From: Chitinophaga niastensis
GTDB taxonomy: Bacteria; Bacteroidota; Bacteroidia; Chitinophagales; Chitinophagaceae
DNA: 64,000 nt
Reading direction: 5' to 3'
Assembly: GCF_003014755.1 (NCBI RefSeq)
Contig: NZ_PYAW01000001.1
Location: 1,736,001-1,800,000 of the forward strand
Part shown: piece by piece, positions 23,589 through 33,550 of the stretch
How the letters are laid out: each line of letters begins with the position of its first letter
Position numbering within the stretch: the first letter of the stretch is position 1
Translations under genes and position numbers: made by a program
Notes under the pieces: generated by a model
The model's database searches: none
Seen by the model: the letters and a program-made list of their open reading frames with translations, nothing else
What the model was told of the DNA's origin: nothing

Positions 23589-25517
23589 TCACCGGATCAA
23601 CGTCACGGTTCCTTTTTTCATGATCTCTTTACCGGTAAAATCGGTGCCCTGCAAGATCCATATGTAAGTGTCTACGGGCGCCGGCATACCTCTGTAGCTG
23701 CCATCCCAGCCGGTCCGGAAGTCGGTGGAAGAATAAATTTCCACCCCCCAGCGATTATAGATGCGGAAGAATTTATAATTAGTGATGCCCACCGGAATGA
23801 AACGGAAATGATCGTTCTGCCCATCACCGTTAGGCGTAAAAGCGTTGGGAATATACATTTCGGGGCCGGTATAATACTTTACACTAATGGTATCGTAACC
23901 AAAGCATCCCTGCTCATTGGATACACGCAAAATGAAAGAGATGTCCTTGTTATAATTGAGTACCGGGTGAGCAATAGTAGGGTCACTCAGCCCGTCGGCC
24001 GGTGTCCAGGAATAAATATCGCCGCCGCTGCCCTGCATTACCAATGGCTGTCCTCTGGCCAGTATGGTATCATTCCCCGCAAATGGATTTACTTCGTAGA
24101 TGTGTATGTTTTTGGTTACTGTTTTTTCGCATTGTTTATCAGTGTGCAACGTCAGTGAAATCGTATAAATATCTCCTTTGGAAAAAGTGTAACTGAATGA
24201 TCTGACAGCAGCAGGCGTAACGATAGTATCTACTGCACCCAAATCCCAGGCGCGACTGGTGATATTCCCATATTTGTAGGAAGAGAGATCCTCAAACTGA
24301 ATAGGCTTGCCTTTACACAACCCATCGATGGTGAAATCTGCTTTTAATCCGGGATAATTATGTACCTCACCTTCTGTACTGTCCCGGCAAGCCAGCGTAG
24401 GATTCACTACCAGCTTCACCTTATAGATACCTGTGTCAGGATATTGATGCATGAACAATGTTTTATTACGCGTAAGGGTATCTGTGCCATCGCCAAAAGT
24501 CCAGTAGTAAGTAGAGGTAAAGCCGGAAGTGCTGTAGTTGGGAATAGCTACCTGCAGGCCCGGATCTTCTGAACAGTTATTTAATACAGATGGAAAACTT
24601 GCAACGATGTTGGTCGTACAATCAAATACAGTGAGCAGGATATCCTTGCTATGTGTACCCAGGAATTGTTTTGTAACACGGTCGTATTCATTTACACATA
24701 CCGTCACCACATATTTTCCTGCTCTGCCTGGCGTACAGCTGATCAGGCCTTTGGATGATATTGCAATAGAAGGATTGCCTCCCATAGGATTATTGCCTGA
24801 ATAAGGCGGGATATAGCGTACCGTCGCTGTATAGGGAGGTGGTGTAGTAGAATTGGTTTCATTGATGGCAGAACCGTCTGTAAGTGCGCTGCAAAGGTTA
24901 TAAGTCAGGCTGTCTCCATCTTCATCATAAGCTGCATAATCCAGCGTAAAAGGTATTGCATTGCAAATGACGATAGCGGTATCCTTGTTGAAGTATGCAC
25001 TGTTATTGCCAGGTCTGGATTCTATACCGGGAATAACAGTGAAAAAAGTGGAGCCTTCGTGTTCTGAATTATAAATATTGGTGAGCTTTTCGCCGCGGCA
25101 GCAGCGCTGTGACGACACATAATAACCACCCTGTATTGGTTCCAGCTCTATGACAGCGGTATAAAAAGCTACTTCAAGGTGTTGTGCCTGTGGCGCGAGG
25201 CAAGGGTTCTTCAGCGTATCTATGAGTGGACGTGTAGCTGATATATATAGATATACAGATGTTAAAATTTTTGTACCATTTGCAGTAAACACATTTGCGG
25301 AAACCGGGTTTTCAAATCTGTCGATACAACCTTGTCGGTCGCCACAGGTGAAGTCTGCGTCGCGATATAATTTCAGGGTGATGAGATAACGGTAGCGGGA
25401 GTTATCTCCATTCATACCTAATGTCTTATAATATATTTCGCCACCAATGATGTGGTATCCAGCTGCAAAGAGGTGTAACAAACAGCAGCTCAATACCAGT
25501 AGTATAGCTCTCTTCAT
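23589..25517 (-). CDS. Secreted T9SS type-B cargo protein with PKD domains
   Basis: A 642-residue extracellular protein. It has a signal peptide (LLVLSCCLLHLFAAGYHIIG), an N-terminal beta-rich region shared with its paralog upstream (GGEIYYKTLG, YVSSQRCCRGE, CVNEYDRVTK), at least two PKD-like segments (TYYWTFGDGTDTLTRNKTLF and RAWDLGAV), and the gliding-motility C-terminal sorting domain (YIPNAFTPNGDGQNDHFRFI ... IYNRWGVEIYSSTDF ... GWDG). That tail directs export through the SprA channel. Function is probably adhesive or structural; no enzymatic motif is visible. It is a tandem paralog of the following gene. Confidence 0.88.
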   Translation of the reverse strand: MKRAILLVLSCCLLHLFAAGYHIIGGEIYYKTLGMNGDNSRYRYLITLKLYRDADFTCGDRQGCIDRFENPVSANVFTANGTKILTSVYLYISATRPLIDTLKNPCLAPQAQHLEVAFYTAVIELEPIQGGYYVSSQRCCRGEKLTNIYNSEHEGSTFFTVIPGIESRPGNNSAYFNKDTAIVICNAIPFTLDYAAYDEDGDSLTYNLCSALTDGSAINETNSTTPPPYTATVRYIPPYSGNNPMGGNPSIAISSKGLISCTPGRAGKYVVTVCVNEYDRVTKQFLGTHSKDILLTVFDCTTNIVASFPSVLNNCSEDPGLQVAIPNYSTSGFTSTYYWTFGDGTDTLTRNKTLFMHQYPDTGIYKVKLVVNPTLACRDSTEGEVHNYPGLKADFTIDGLCKGKPIQFEDLSSYKYGNITSRAWDLGAVDTIVTPAAVRSFSYTFSKGDIYTISLTLHTDKQCEKTVTKNIHIYEVNPFAGNDTILARGQPLVMQGSGGDIYSWTPADGLSDPTIAHPVLNYNKDISFILRVSNEQGCFGYDTISVKYYTGPEMYIPNAFTPNGDGQNDHFRFIPVGITNYKFFRIYNRWGVEIYSSTDFRTGWDGSYRGMPAPVDTYIWILQGTDFTGKEIMKKGTVTLIR

Positions 25518-25581
25518 GATGGGGGGTACTGCTCTCTGAATTTAACAAAAAAAGAGCACATCCGGTTCAATCGGAGTTACT

Positions 25582-28200
25582 TTATCTTATAAGCGTTACT
25601 GTTCCTTTGCGAAGAATTGTTTTGTTGTTGATATCTTTTCCTTGTACTACCCAAACATAGGCGCCCACTGCGGCAGGTTGTCCGTTTACCGTACCATCCC
25701 AACCTTTGAGATAGGCAGTGGTGGAGAACATCAGCTTTCCCCAGCGATCATATACGCGGAAGAATTCCATCTTTACAATGCCAACCGGCAGCGGCCGGAA
25801 AATATCGTTTAAACCATCTCCATTGGGAGAGAATGCATTAGGTATATAAATATCCGGCCCTTTGATGAAGCGCACGAAGATACCATCTTTGCCGCTGCAG
25901 CCTTCCTGCGTGTAGGCGGTAACGGTATAGGTAATATCGTGGTTATAAGTAGTGACAGGATTGCTGATATTGGGATTATTCAAACCATCCGGTGGCGCCC
26001 AGGTGTAACGTATACCGCCTGTGGCATTTAGCTGAAAAGGTTGATTCAGCATCACAATAGTATCATTGCCGGCAAACGCATGCACGGGTGGTACTACATT
26101 TACCAATACGCTGGCGGTGGCGGGTTTGGGGCATCCCAGTGTATCCGTTACCGTTACTGTAAAGGTAGTGGTGTCCGGAGGATGAGCTACGCTGATTGCC
26201 TGAGAAGCATTATCCACATAGTAGGCAGGCGACCAACGGTAATAGGCCCCGCCAGTAGCACGCAGTGTTACGGGGATGCCAAAGCAGATGGTAGTATCAG
26301 GTGCAGCTGTAGGCTTAGGCGGATCTACCACTTTTAAACTAACGGTATCGGCTGCACGACATCTGCCCAGGGCTACCTGTACTTCATAAGATTGTTTGGG
26401 TGGAGCAGGTATTACATCCGCACCTGCACTGGTGCTCACCACCTGGTTGCTGCCCAGATTTGTCCACCGGTAAGTATATTGACCATCTGCCACAGATGGC
26501 AAATGAATCGTATCACCGGTACATACGGTACTGTCAGGAATGGTATGTACATGGAGTGTATCTCTTACATCTACAAAAATGCTTTTATCATTTGTACAAC
26601 CCTGTGTATCCTGAAAAGTAACCTTGTAGGTAGCGCTTTTCGGTGGAAATACAATTGGGTCCGGTGCATTGGGTTGTAATATGAAATAATTATTGGGTGT
26701 CCAGGTATAGTTACCGGGAAGGCTGCTACTGGCCCACATATGCAAACTGTCCTTTGCACACAACAAAGTATCTGAGGTGGCATTAAAAGGTGGCTTGTCA
26801 TAAATTGTGATGTCATGCGGTATTGTTTGCTCGCAGCCTTTAATAGAACGGGCATAGAGCTTTACCGTATAATTACCGGGAACTTTATACTGGTAAGAAG
26901 GATTTTTAAGATTGGAAGTATCGCCGTTGCCAAAGTCCCACTTATAATAGACTATGCTGCCTGCATCTGAACGGGTAAGGTCTGTAAAATTTGTTGCGGC
27001 TTGCGTGCATAAGCCTACTGCTTTAAAGTCTGTTTTGAATACGGGGTACACATATACGATGGCAGTAGCACTATCGCCGCAGTTACTGTCTTTATCCACG
27101 TACAGTTTTACAGTATAGGTGCCTTCCTTGGTATAAGTATGCGGGAATGATGCAAGACTGTTGGTTGTTGTTGTTGTGCCATCTCCAAAGTCCCAGTAGT
27201 AGGGCTTACCAGGGGTACTGCTATTGCTGAAGGTAATGGTGAAGCCACTGCAATCAGCATATTTATCGGGCATAGATGCGTTTACCTGCTTTACACAGGT
27301 GGTTACGTTCACATGGAAATCTTTGCGTAGTGTTCCTATTTTCACCCCATTCCTGAATTCATTCACACATACTGTTACCACGTATTTACCTGCTGAAGGG
27401 GCAAGGCCGGATATGATCCCTGTTTTGGCGTCAATGGTCACATTGGGCCCCAGGGGCTGCTGACCGCTATAAGGAGACTGATAAGATACAAAGCTGTAAG
27501 GTGGATTCACAGCCGGTGGCGGAATACCACTCTGGTCGGTAGTACTGCCTCCTTTATACGCATCGCAAAATTCGTAGGTGAGCTGATCGCCATCAGGATC
27601 TGTTGCTGAAAAGTCGTAGGTGAATTTCTTTTCTGCACATACCAGGGTTGCTTCTTCTTTATTAAACACCGGGCTGGAATTAACTAATGCACCGCTGTTA
27701 CTACCAGGTATTTCCGTGAAATAAGTGGCGCCTGTACCCAGATCATTTGGGCCGCCACCGGGAATATGCTCTGCAATAATATTCATCATGAACGGGTCAC
27801 GGCAACAACTCTGAAAAGCAATCGTATAGCCTTCGGCGTTAACCGGTAAAGTAATGTCTGTTTCAAACAAACCAACCTGGAAACAAGCGGGAGGAGGATT
27901 TACAATACAAGGGTCAACCTGCGCGAGGGTTTTGATCTGAAAATTGCTGCGGTCAATCCTGTAACTGGCTATAAAACTATTGTCACTTTTATCAAAGGAG
28001 GCGAGATAAATAGTGGTGGGCATCTCTGCTATCCTTGCCCCACTTCCGCAAATACGGTATAGCTTCATAGATACCGTATACGTGATAAGGTTGCCTGTTC
28101 TGGATTTATATTTATAATACACTTGTCCGCCTATAATATGGCTGGCATGCGCCACCTGGGCACATATCATACATAAAAGGATGACAAGGATTTTTTTCAA
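25582..28200 (-). CDS. Larger T9SS type-B cargo paralog with PKD domains
   Basis: An 872-residue paralog of the adjacent 642-residue protein, longer by additional internal beta-sandwich repeats. Order: signal peptide (ILVILLCMICAQVAHA), the shared N-terminal region (HIIGGQVYYKYKSR, FQSCCRDPFMMN), PKD domains with YYWDFGDGTTTTTNS and YYKWDFGNGDTSNLKNP, several Ig-like repeats around DTTICFGIPVTLRATGG, and the C-terminal sorting domain (YIPNAFSPNGDGLNDIFRPL, VYDRWGKLMFS, GWDGTVNGQPAAVGAYVW). Both paralogs end in KGTVTLIR. Probably an exported adhesin or matrix component; the 64-base gap between the genes suggests co-expression. Confidence 0.88.
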   Translation of the reverse strand: MKKILVILLCMICAQVAHASHIIGGQVYYKYKSRTGNLITYTVSMKLYRICGSGARIAEMPTTIYLASFDKSDNSFIASYRIDRSNFQIKTLAQVDPCIVNPPPACFQVGLFETDITLPVNAEGYTIAFQSCCRDPFMMNIIAEHIPGGGPNDLGTGATYFTEIPGSNSGALVNSSPVFNKEEATLVCAEKKFTYDFSATDPDGDQLTYEFCDAYKGGSTTDQSGIPPPAVNPPYSFVSYQSPYSGQQPLGPNVTIDAKTGIISGLAPSAGKYVVTVCVNEFRNGVKIGTLRKDFHVNVTTCVKQVNASMPDKYADCSGFTITFSNSSTPGKPYYWDFGDGTTTTTNSLASFPHTYTKEGTYTVKLYVDKDSNCGDSATAIVYVYPVFKTDFKAVGLCTQAATNFTDLTRSDAGSIVYYKWDFGNGDTSNLKNPSYQYKVPGNYTVKLYARSIKGCEQTIPHDITIYDKPPFNATSDTLLCAKDSLHMWASSSLPGNYTWTPNNYFILQPNAPDPIVFPPKSATYKVTFQDTQGCTNDKSIFVDVRDTLHVHTIPDSTVCTGDTIHLPSVADGQYTYRWTNLGSNQVVSTSAGADVIPAPPKQSYEVQVALGRCRAADTVSLKVVDPPKPTAAPDTTICFGIPVTLRATGGAYYRWSPAYYVDNASQAISVAHPPDTTTFTVTVTDTLGCPKPATASVLVNVVPPVHAFAGNDTIVMLNQPFQLNATGGIRYTWAPPDGLNNPNISNPVTTYNHDITYTVTAYTQEGCSGKDGIFVRFIKGPDIYIPNAFSPNGDGLNDIFRPLPVGIVKMEFFRVYDRWGKLMFSTTAYLKGWDGTVNGQPAAVGAYVWVVQGKDINNKTILRKGTVTLIR

Positions 28201-28217
28201 AACAGTGGTTTAGAAGA

Positions 28218-29009
28218 TTATAGTTGACAAAATGTTACAAAATCCTGCAGTATCACATTACTGGGGGCTACTATTTCCCACATCCCCATATGCCCCACGT
28301 TTTCAAAAATGTGTATACTGCTTATACGTGGTAAAGTTATTTGCGGCAACACGTTATCCAACGGCACTGCATTATCATCTTTCCCTATTATAAACAATAC
28401 CGGTACGTTAATGCTTTTTAATACGGCTGTCCTGTCCGGACGATCCCGCATCGCTTCATAATAAGCCACCAGGGCCGGCAGTTGGCATTCCATGCCCATT
28501 TTTATGTACACATTTACCAGATCCGGATCACTGGCTTTGGCAACAGGACTAAACATGTTAGGTAATGTTTGCCTTAAAAATGTTTCTCCTCCGTATTCTT
28601 CCATTAATTTAATGGACTTGCGACGGCCTTCTTTTTTCTCTTCACTGTCTGCTTTTGCAGTGGAATGAAATAATCCAAGCCCCTTCAGCAGCTGCGGATA
28701 TTTTTCTGCCAGTGCCAGTGCAATATAACCACCCATAGAGTGACCAATGATCACTGCTGTCTTAATATCTTCAGCTAACAGTATCGCATACACGTACTCC
28801 GCCATCGATTCAATTGTTAGCGGGGTAGAAAGTGGCGCAGCTGCGGTTCCTGGTAAATCCGGGATAATGACACGGTAATGCGCTTTTAGCCATGCTGTTT
28901 GTATCTCCCATAAACCGGCATTTTCTGAAAAACCGTGTATAAGTACTACCGGTGCACCTTCGCCTTCATCCAGCCAGGTGACGTTTCCGTTATTGATTGA
29001 TTTCCGCAT
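28218..29009 (-). CDS. Alpha/beta hydrolase
   Basis: A 263-residue cytosolic serine hydrolase. Visible elements: oxyanion region HGFSENAGLW, nucleophile elbow GHSMGGYIAL, acid loop GKDDNAVP and catalytic histidine in ENVGHMGMWE. The family covers esterases, haloperoxidase-like and C-C hydrolases; the substrate cannot be assigned. Its ATG lies inside the 3' end of lnt, a 20-base overlap that implies translational coupling to the lipoprotein acyltransferase. Confidence 0.9.
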   Translation of the reverse strand: MRKSINNGNVTWLDEGEGAPVVLIHGFSENAGLWEIQTAWLKAHYRVIIPDLPGTAAAPLSTPLTIESMAEYVYAILLAEDIKTAVIIGHSMGGYIALALAEKYPQLLKGLGLFHSTAKADSEEKKEGRRKSIKLMEEYGGETFLRQTLPNMFSPVAKASDPDLVNVYIKMGMECQLPALVAYYEAMRDRPDRTAVLKSINVPVLFIIGKDDNAVPLDNVLPQITLPRISSIHIFENVGHMGMWEIVAPSNVILQDFVTFCQL

Positions 29010-30603
29010 GTCTTAACCCGGGAATAAATCGTGAAATAAAAGCATGTACCAATAACAAGATACAAAATATTAATGCCCCTTTTGAAAGGAGATCGCCATT
29101 TCTTACGTAGAACGTAATTCCTGACCTGGGTGTTACATTTGCCTTAATAACAGCTTCCTTCCAATAAGGTTGCGGTTGAAAAATATTTCCTGCCGGGTCA
29201 ATCACTGCAGAGATGCCTGTATTAGCGCAGCGGGCTACCCAGCGCCTGGTTTCAATGGCACGTATCCGGGCATATTGCAGGTGCTGCCGGTGTCCTTCCG
29301 TATTGCCCCACCAGCCGTCATTGGTGATAATGACCAGTAAGTCAGCGCCAGGCTTAATATGCGTACCAATGTAATCACTAAATACAGATTCGTAGCAGAT
29401 AACCGGGAAGATGTTGGTACTGTCTGCCGGATTGGTAAACAACTCCACCCCGGGGGTGCGGCCATAGCTGCCGGAAATACCACCAAAATCAAGTGCCACG
29501 CTTTGCATGAACGACAGGTAGCGAACATAGGGCACCAGTTCTGCACCGGGCACCAGTTCGTATTTGTGGTAAACCTGGATGTTTTGTGAAGTATCTATCT
29601 GTACTGCACTGTTGTAGGCATCCCATCTGCTGCCATCGTTCAGCTGCCTTGCCGTTACAGGTATTTCGTCTGTACTGCGGTAATGCTTCAGTGTAGCCGC
29701 TCCGCTGATCAGTTTAGCTTTTGGGTATTTGCGGAGCATTGTTCTGATGGCAATTACTTCGGGTTGATAGTTCAATTCATTTTCCCATGCACCCTGCGGA
29801 AACAGTGCTGTTTCCGGCCAGATGATATAACGGGTATTGTTATCTGCTTTTTGTTCTGTGAGATGAATAAATTTTTCCAGTTGCTGTATAGCAGAGCCGC
29901 TGCTGAATTTTTCATCGTACGGATCAATATTAGGTTGAACAATCACCACCTCCGTTTTTCGGGCCGGATCATCCGGTGAAGGATAGATAAAGGAAGATAA
30001 TATCATCGGAAGAAATACCACTGCTGCCGGTTTCCATATTTCATTACGGAGCAGTTGCTTCCAGGAAAAATCGTACAGGCGTGCCCGTTTCCACACGTTG
30101 TAAATAACGATATTAGACAATAACACCCAGAGGGTTCCGCCGCTGGTGCCGGTATATTCATACCATTGTATCCATCCGGGTCTTAAAGCAAAAGCATGGC
30201 CGAGTACCAGCCATGGCCAGCTGAATTCCCAGGTTTGATGAATGTATTCAAACGTTAACCAATATACGATGAGCGAGAAATAAGCCACTACTTCCGGTAA
30301 TTTCCGGCGGGTATTTTTATATGCCAGCCAGGGAATGCTCATCAGCAGCGCGTTAAAGCAGTTGGCAAACACGCCGCTCAGTGGCAGGGTAGTATTGCCC
30401 ACCCACCAGGTGGTGGCTACATTCCATACCAGGAGTGCCATGAATATCAGCCCGAAATATTTCCAGCGATGCTGTACTTTTTCGCTGATATACAGCAGGG
30501 GAGTAAATCCTATGAAAATGAGCGGAGTAAGTGGCATAGTAGGCCAGGCAAGCCACAGTAGTAAGGCAGCAAGCAAACTATATATAAAAAGAGGTAGTTT
30601 CAT
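28990..30603 (-). CDS. lnt: Apolipoprotein N-acyltransferase
   Basis: Inner-membrane enzyme that adds the third acyl chain to the N-terminal cysteine of lipoproteins. The 537 residues comprise an N-terminal bundle of about six membrane helices (first about 200 residues), a periplasmic nitrilase-like domain and a final anchoring helix (ALIFCILLLVHAFISRFI). The catalytic triad is visible: Glu264 in IIWPETALFP, Lys347 in YHKYELVPGAE and Cys403 in VICYESVFSDY. It follows guaB beyond a terminator and overlaps the next hydrolase gene by 20 bases. Confidence 0.95.
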   Translation of the reverse strand: MKLPLFIYSLLAALLLWLAWPTMPLTPLIFIGFTPLLYISEKVQHRWKYFGLIFMALLVWNVATTWWVGNTTLPLSGVFANCFNALLMSIPWLAYKNTRRKLPEVVAYFSLIVYWLTFEYIHQTWEFSWPWLVLGHAFALRPGWIQWYEYTGTSGGTLWVLLSNIVIYNVWKRARLYDFSWKQLLRNEIWKPAAVVFLPMILSSFIYPSPDDPARKTEVVIVQPNIDPYDEKFSSGSAIQQLEKFIHLTEQKADNNTRYIIWPETALFPQGAWENELNYQPEVIAIRTMLRKYPKAKLISGAATLKHYRSTDEIPVTARQLNDGSRWDAYNSAVQIDTSQNIQVYHKYELVPGAELVPYVRYLSFMQSVALDFGGISGSYGRTPGVELFTNPADSTNIFPVICYESVFSDYIGTHIKPGADLLVIITNDGWWGNTEGHRQHLQYARIRAIETRRWVARCANTGISAVIDPAGNIFQPQPYWKEAVIKANVTPRSGITFYVRNGDLLSKGALIFCILLLVHAFISRFIPGLRHAEINQ

Positions 30604-30773
30604 TCAAAAATTGCGGATTACGAATTGTGAATTACGGATCTGAGCGAAGATAAGAGCGGAATGTCTGAAAACAAAAACGCCCGGCACTTTAATGCCCGGC
30701 GTTCCGTTATTTTATAATTATTTTTTACTGTTACAAATGCCGATCTACGCTCAGATCCGCAATTCGTAATTGA
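30604..30773. repeat. Family B palindrome with nested guaB terminator
   Basis: Outer arms around 30620-30645 (CGAATTGTGAATTACGGATC) and 30749-30770 (GATCCGCAATTCGTAATTG) are imperfectly complementary and carry the family B word GAATTRYGAATTACGG seen again at 42768-42867 and 43147-43255. The palindrome fills essentially the whole gap from the guaB stop to the lnt start. A compact G+C-rich terminator is nested in its loop. Confidence 0.6.
30673..30703 (-). terminator. Rho-independent terminator of guaB
   Basis: Read on the minus strand, a stem AACGCCGGGC / GCCGGGCGTT (30676-30703, one mismatch) is followed by TTTTTG. It is about 70 bases downstream of the guaB stop and upstream of lnt, so lnt probably has its own promoter or receives read-through. 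Confidence 0.75.
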
Positions 30774-32246
30774 TTACCTGCTATAGTTTGGTGCTTCCTT
30801 AGTGATGACCACATCATGCGGGTGGTTTTCTTTTACAGTAGCAGCAGTAATTTTCACAAACTGTGCACCCTGTAAGGTTTTGATATCTTTGGAACCAGTA
30901 AGGCCCATACCAGCACGTAAGCCACCAACAAACTGTTGCACTATTTCTGATAACATTCCTTTGTAAGGAACGCGGCCTACAATACCTTCCGGTACCAGTT
31001 TCTTGATATCATCTTCATCCTGGAAGTAACGGTCTTTGCTACCTTCCTGCATGGCTTCAATAGAGCCCATACCACGGTAGGATTTAAATTTACGTCCTTC
31101 GTAGATGATTGTTTCTCCGGGGCTTTCTTCCACACCGGCAAAGATAGAACCAGCCATGATGGTGGAAGCACCTGCAGCGAGGGCTTTTACCATATCACCG
31201 GTATAACGGATACCACCATCTGCAATTACCGGGATACCCAGTTTCTTTAATGCATCGGCAGCTTCCATTACAGCAGACAGTTGTGGGAAACCAGCACCTG
31301 TTACGATACGGGTAGTACAGATAGAACCAGGGCCTACACCTACTTTAACTGCATCAGCACCTGCGTGAGCCAGTGCCAGTGCACCTTCTGCGGTAGCTAC
31401 GTTACCGGCAATTACCTGCAGTTTAGGGAAAGCTTTCTTTAATTTCTTGAGGTTGTTTAATACGGCAATAGAGTGACCATGTGAGCTGTCCAGGCAAACA
31501 ACATCCACTCCTACGTTTATAAGGGCCTGTGCGCGCTCCAGGAGGTCGGCGGTGATACCGAGTGCCGCACCTACCAGTAAACGTCCAAATTCGTCTTTAA
31601 CAGCGTTAGGATAGCTGGTCAGCTGGAGGATGTCACGGTAAGTGATCAGACCTGCCAGTTTACCTTGCTTATTAACAACCGGTAATTTTTCGATTTTGTA
31701 ATGCTGGAGAATTTTTTCTGCCTTCTTCAGGTCAGTGCCTTCCGGAGCGGTGATCAGGTTTTCGCTGGTCATTACTTCCTTTACAAGGCGTTTTTTATTT
31801 TTTTCAAACCGCAGATCTCTGTTGGTCAGGATGCCTACCAGTTTGTTGTGATCGTCAATAATGGGAATACCACCAATGCCGTTTTCTTTCATCAGCCTCA
31901 AAGCCTCACCGATAGTGGCGTCAACTTTCAGTGTAACGGGGTCTATGATCATTCCGCTTTCACTACGCTTCACCCGTCTTACCATTTCGGCTTGCCGTTC
32001 GATGCTCATGTTTTTGTGGAGAATACCTATTCCGCCTTCTCTCGCCAATGCAATCGCCAGCGTGGCTTCTGTAACAGTATCCATCGCTGCAGATACCATC
32101 GGTATATTCAGACGTATGTTTTTTGTTAATTGCGTAGAGAGATTTACTTCTTTAGGCAGAACTTCAGAGTAGGCCGGAACCAGGAGCACATCATCAAATG
32201 TAAGTCCGTCAGCTACAAATTTGGGTTTAGATTTTCCCGCAGGCAT
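30774..32246 (-). CDS. guaB: IMP dehydrogenase
   Basis: Oxidises IMP to XMP with NAD, the committed step to guanine nucleotides. The 490-residue protein is the usual size and has the TIM barrel interrupted by two CBS domains (about 100-220; [20 protein letters not shown] and [20 protein letters not shown]). The catalytic cysteine loop [17 protein letters not shown], the phosphate-binding [12 protein letters not shown] and the flap region [10 protein letters not shown] are all present. A TACATTTG element on the minus strand precedes the start. Assignment is very secure. Confidence 0.97.
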   Translation of the reverse strand: MPAGKSKPKFVADGLTFDDVLLVPAYSEVLPKEVNLSTQLTKNIRLNIPMVSAAMDTVTEATLAIALAREGGIGILHKNMSIERQAEMVRRVKRSESGMIIDPVTLKVDATIGEALRLMKENGIGGIPIIDDHNKLVGILTNRDLRFEKNKKRLVKEVMTSENLITAPEGTDLKKAEKILQHYKIEKLPVVNKQGKLAGLITYRDILQLTSYPNAVKDEFGRLLVGAALGITADLLERAQALINVGVDVVCLDSSHGHSIAVLNNLKKLKKAFPKLQVIAGNVATAEGALALAHAGADAVKVGVGPGSICTTRIVTGAGFPQLSAVMEAADALKKLGIPVIADGGIRYTGDMVKALAAGASTIMAGSIFAGVEESPGETIIYEGRKFKSYRGMGSIEAMQEGSKDRYFQDEDDIKKLVPEGIVGRVPYKGMLSEIVQQFVGGLRAGMGLTGSKDIKTLQGAQFVKITAATVKENHPHDVVITKEAPNYSR

Positions 32247-32282
32247 GATGCAACTATTAATCAGTTAAAAAATAATTGCACG

Positions 32283-32290
32283 CAAATGTA
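32283..32290 (-). promoter_or_regulatory. Possible -7 element of guaB
   Basis: On the minus strand the bases read TACATTTG, a perfect TAnnTTTG, 37 bases before the guaB ATG. No good -33 TTG is seen at the right distance. Confidence 0.35.
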
Positions 32291-32325
32291 CACCTTATTA
32301 CCCAATAAATAAAATAATAGCATTT

Positions 32326-32363
32326 AGCTGTTAGCCTTTAGCATTTAGCTGTTAACAGCTAAA
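32326..32363. repeat. Short family C palindrome at the dprA stop
   Basis: The word TAGCATTTAGCTGTTAGCCTTTAGCATTTAG contains repeated TTTAGC units and ends in the perfect 20-base palindrome TTTAGCTGTTAACAGCTAAA (32344-32363), which includes the dprA stop codon at 32359-32361. Related to the palindromes at 9173 and 41850. Confidence 0.55.
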
Positions 32364-33459
32364 CGAGCTCGTAACGCTGTCCTGGTAAGCTTCTAAGCAT
32401 GCTTTGCATCTCCAGATTAAACACGGCAAGGGCTACCTGGCTACCGGATAACCTCGTTTGCAGGTACAATTCCTCCAGGTGTCGCTGCGATTTTTCCCGG
32501 AATAAAGTCATGATGAGCCGCTCTTCGTCCGTTAATTGTAAAAATAGCTCCGGTTGCTTTACTGGCGCGGGTGTAGCGCGTGCCTGCCAACCCATCATAT
32601 CCAGTACATCTGCCGCGCTGCTCAGTAGTATCGCTTTATTATTTTTTATAAGATGATTACAGCCTGCTGCCAGCGGATCATGGATACGCCCCGGAATGCA
32701 GAATACATCGCGATTGTAGCCATTAGCCAGATCAGCGGTAATAAGCGAGCCGCCGCGGATACCACTTTCGATTACAATGGTGGCATCGCAAATGCCCGCT
32801 ACGATGCGGTTGCGCTTAGGGAAGTTCTGTTTATCAGGCGCTGTTTGACTCATAAAATCAGTTAATAAACCACCCTGTTCCAGCATTTGCACCGCTACCT
32901 GTTTGTGCGAAGAAGGATAGATACGATCCAGTCCATGCGCCAGCACGCCTATAGTGGGCGTTTGCAGGGCCAGGGCTGTCTTATGGGCAATGATGTCTAT
33001 CCCATATGCCAAACCACTTACAATGGTGATATTGGCGGCTGCCAGCTCTTTTACCAGTTCTTCACACACTGCTTTACCATAGGGGGATGGATGCCGGGTG
33101 CCCACCACACTCACCATACGAGGTGGATTCAGGGAAGCATTTCCTTTGAAATACAGCATAGCCGGACTATCGTAGCAATGCAACAGCCTTTTAGGATACG
33201 CCGGATCTGTGCAAAACAAAGGTTGTATCCTGTATTTTTCCAGGAAAGCAATTTCCTGTTCTACTTCGGAGAAGTTGTGATAATGACGGATAGCAGCGGC
33301 CCTTACCGTACCTACTGTTTCGATTCTCTCCAGTTCATATCTTTTTGCTTTGAATATATTGCCGGCACTACCAAAATGTTCCAGCAATTTCTTAATAATT
33401 ACATCACCGATCAGGGGAATCCGGGTTAATGCAATCTGATACATTAATTCCTGGGGCAT
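32359..33459 (-). CDS. dprA: DNA processing protein DprA
   Basis: Loads RecA on incoming single-stranded DNA during natural transformation. The 366-residue protein has an N-terminal helix-hairpin-helix/SAM-like region (about 1-80), the Rossmann-like core with VVGTRHPSPYGKAVCEELV and IVSGLAYGIDIIAHKTAL, PERNRIVAG-type segment (FPKRNRIVAGICDATIVIE), and a C-terminal winged helix (EERLIMTLFREKSQRHLEEL). Full length and intact. Stop codon lies within a family C palindrome. A TAAGTTTG element (minus strand, 33462-33469) directly precedes the start codon and would give an almost leaderless transcript. Confidence 0.95.
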   Translation of the reverse strand: MPQELMYQIALTRIPLIGDVIIKKLLEHFGSAGNIFKAKRYELERIETVGTVRAAAIRHYHNFSEVEQEIAFLEKYRIQPLFCTDPAYPKRLLHCYDSPAMLYFKGNASLNPPRMVSVVGTRHPSPYGKAVCEELVKELAAANITIVSGLAYGIDIIAHKTALALQTPTIGVLAHGLDRIYPSSHKQVAVQMLEQGGLLTDFMSQTAPDKQNFPKRNRIVAGICDATIVIESGIRGGSLITADLANGYNRDVFCIPGRIHDPLAAGCNHLIKNNKAILLSSAADVLDMMGWQARATPAPVKQPELFLQLTDEERLIMTLFREKSQRHLEELYLQTRLSGSQVALAVFNLEMQSMLRSLPGQRYELV

Positions 33460-33521
33460 AACAAACTTATTTCAGCTTAAATTACAATTTTCCTGCGTCA
33501 CTTTTTGTGGTGAGCGTGAAT

Positions 33522-33529
33522 TATTTTTG
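33522..33529 (+). promoter_or_regulatory. Possible -7 element of the e(P4)-like gene
   Basis: TATTTTTG fits TAnnTTTG and lies 21 bases before the ATG at 33551. The best upstream TTG is closer than 19 bases, so this is weak. Confidence 0.3.
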
Positions 33530-33550
33530 CAGTTATCAACAGATAATTTT

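Noticed and set aside
32887-33429. 180-codon ORF on the plus strand opposite dprA
   Set aside because: Shadow frame of dprA, whose motifs are complete on the minus strand.
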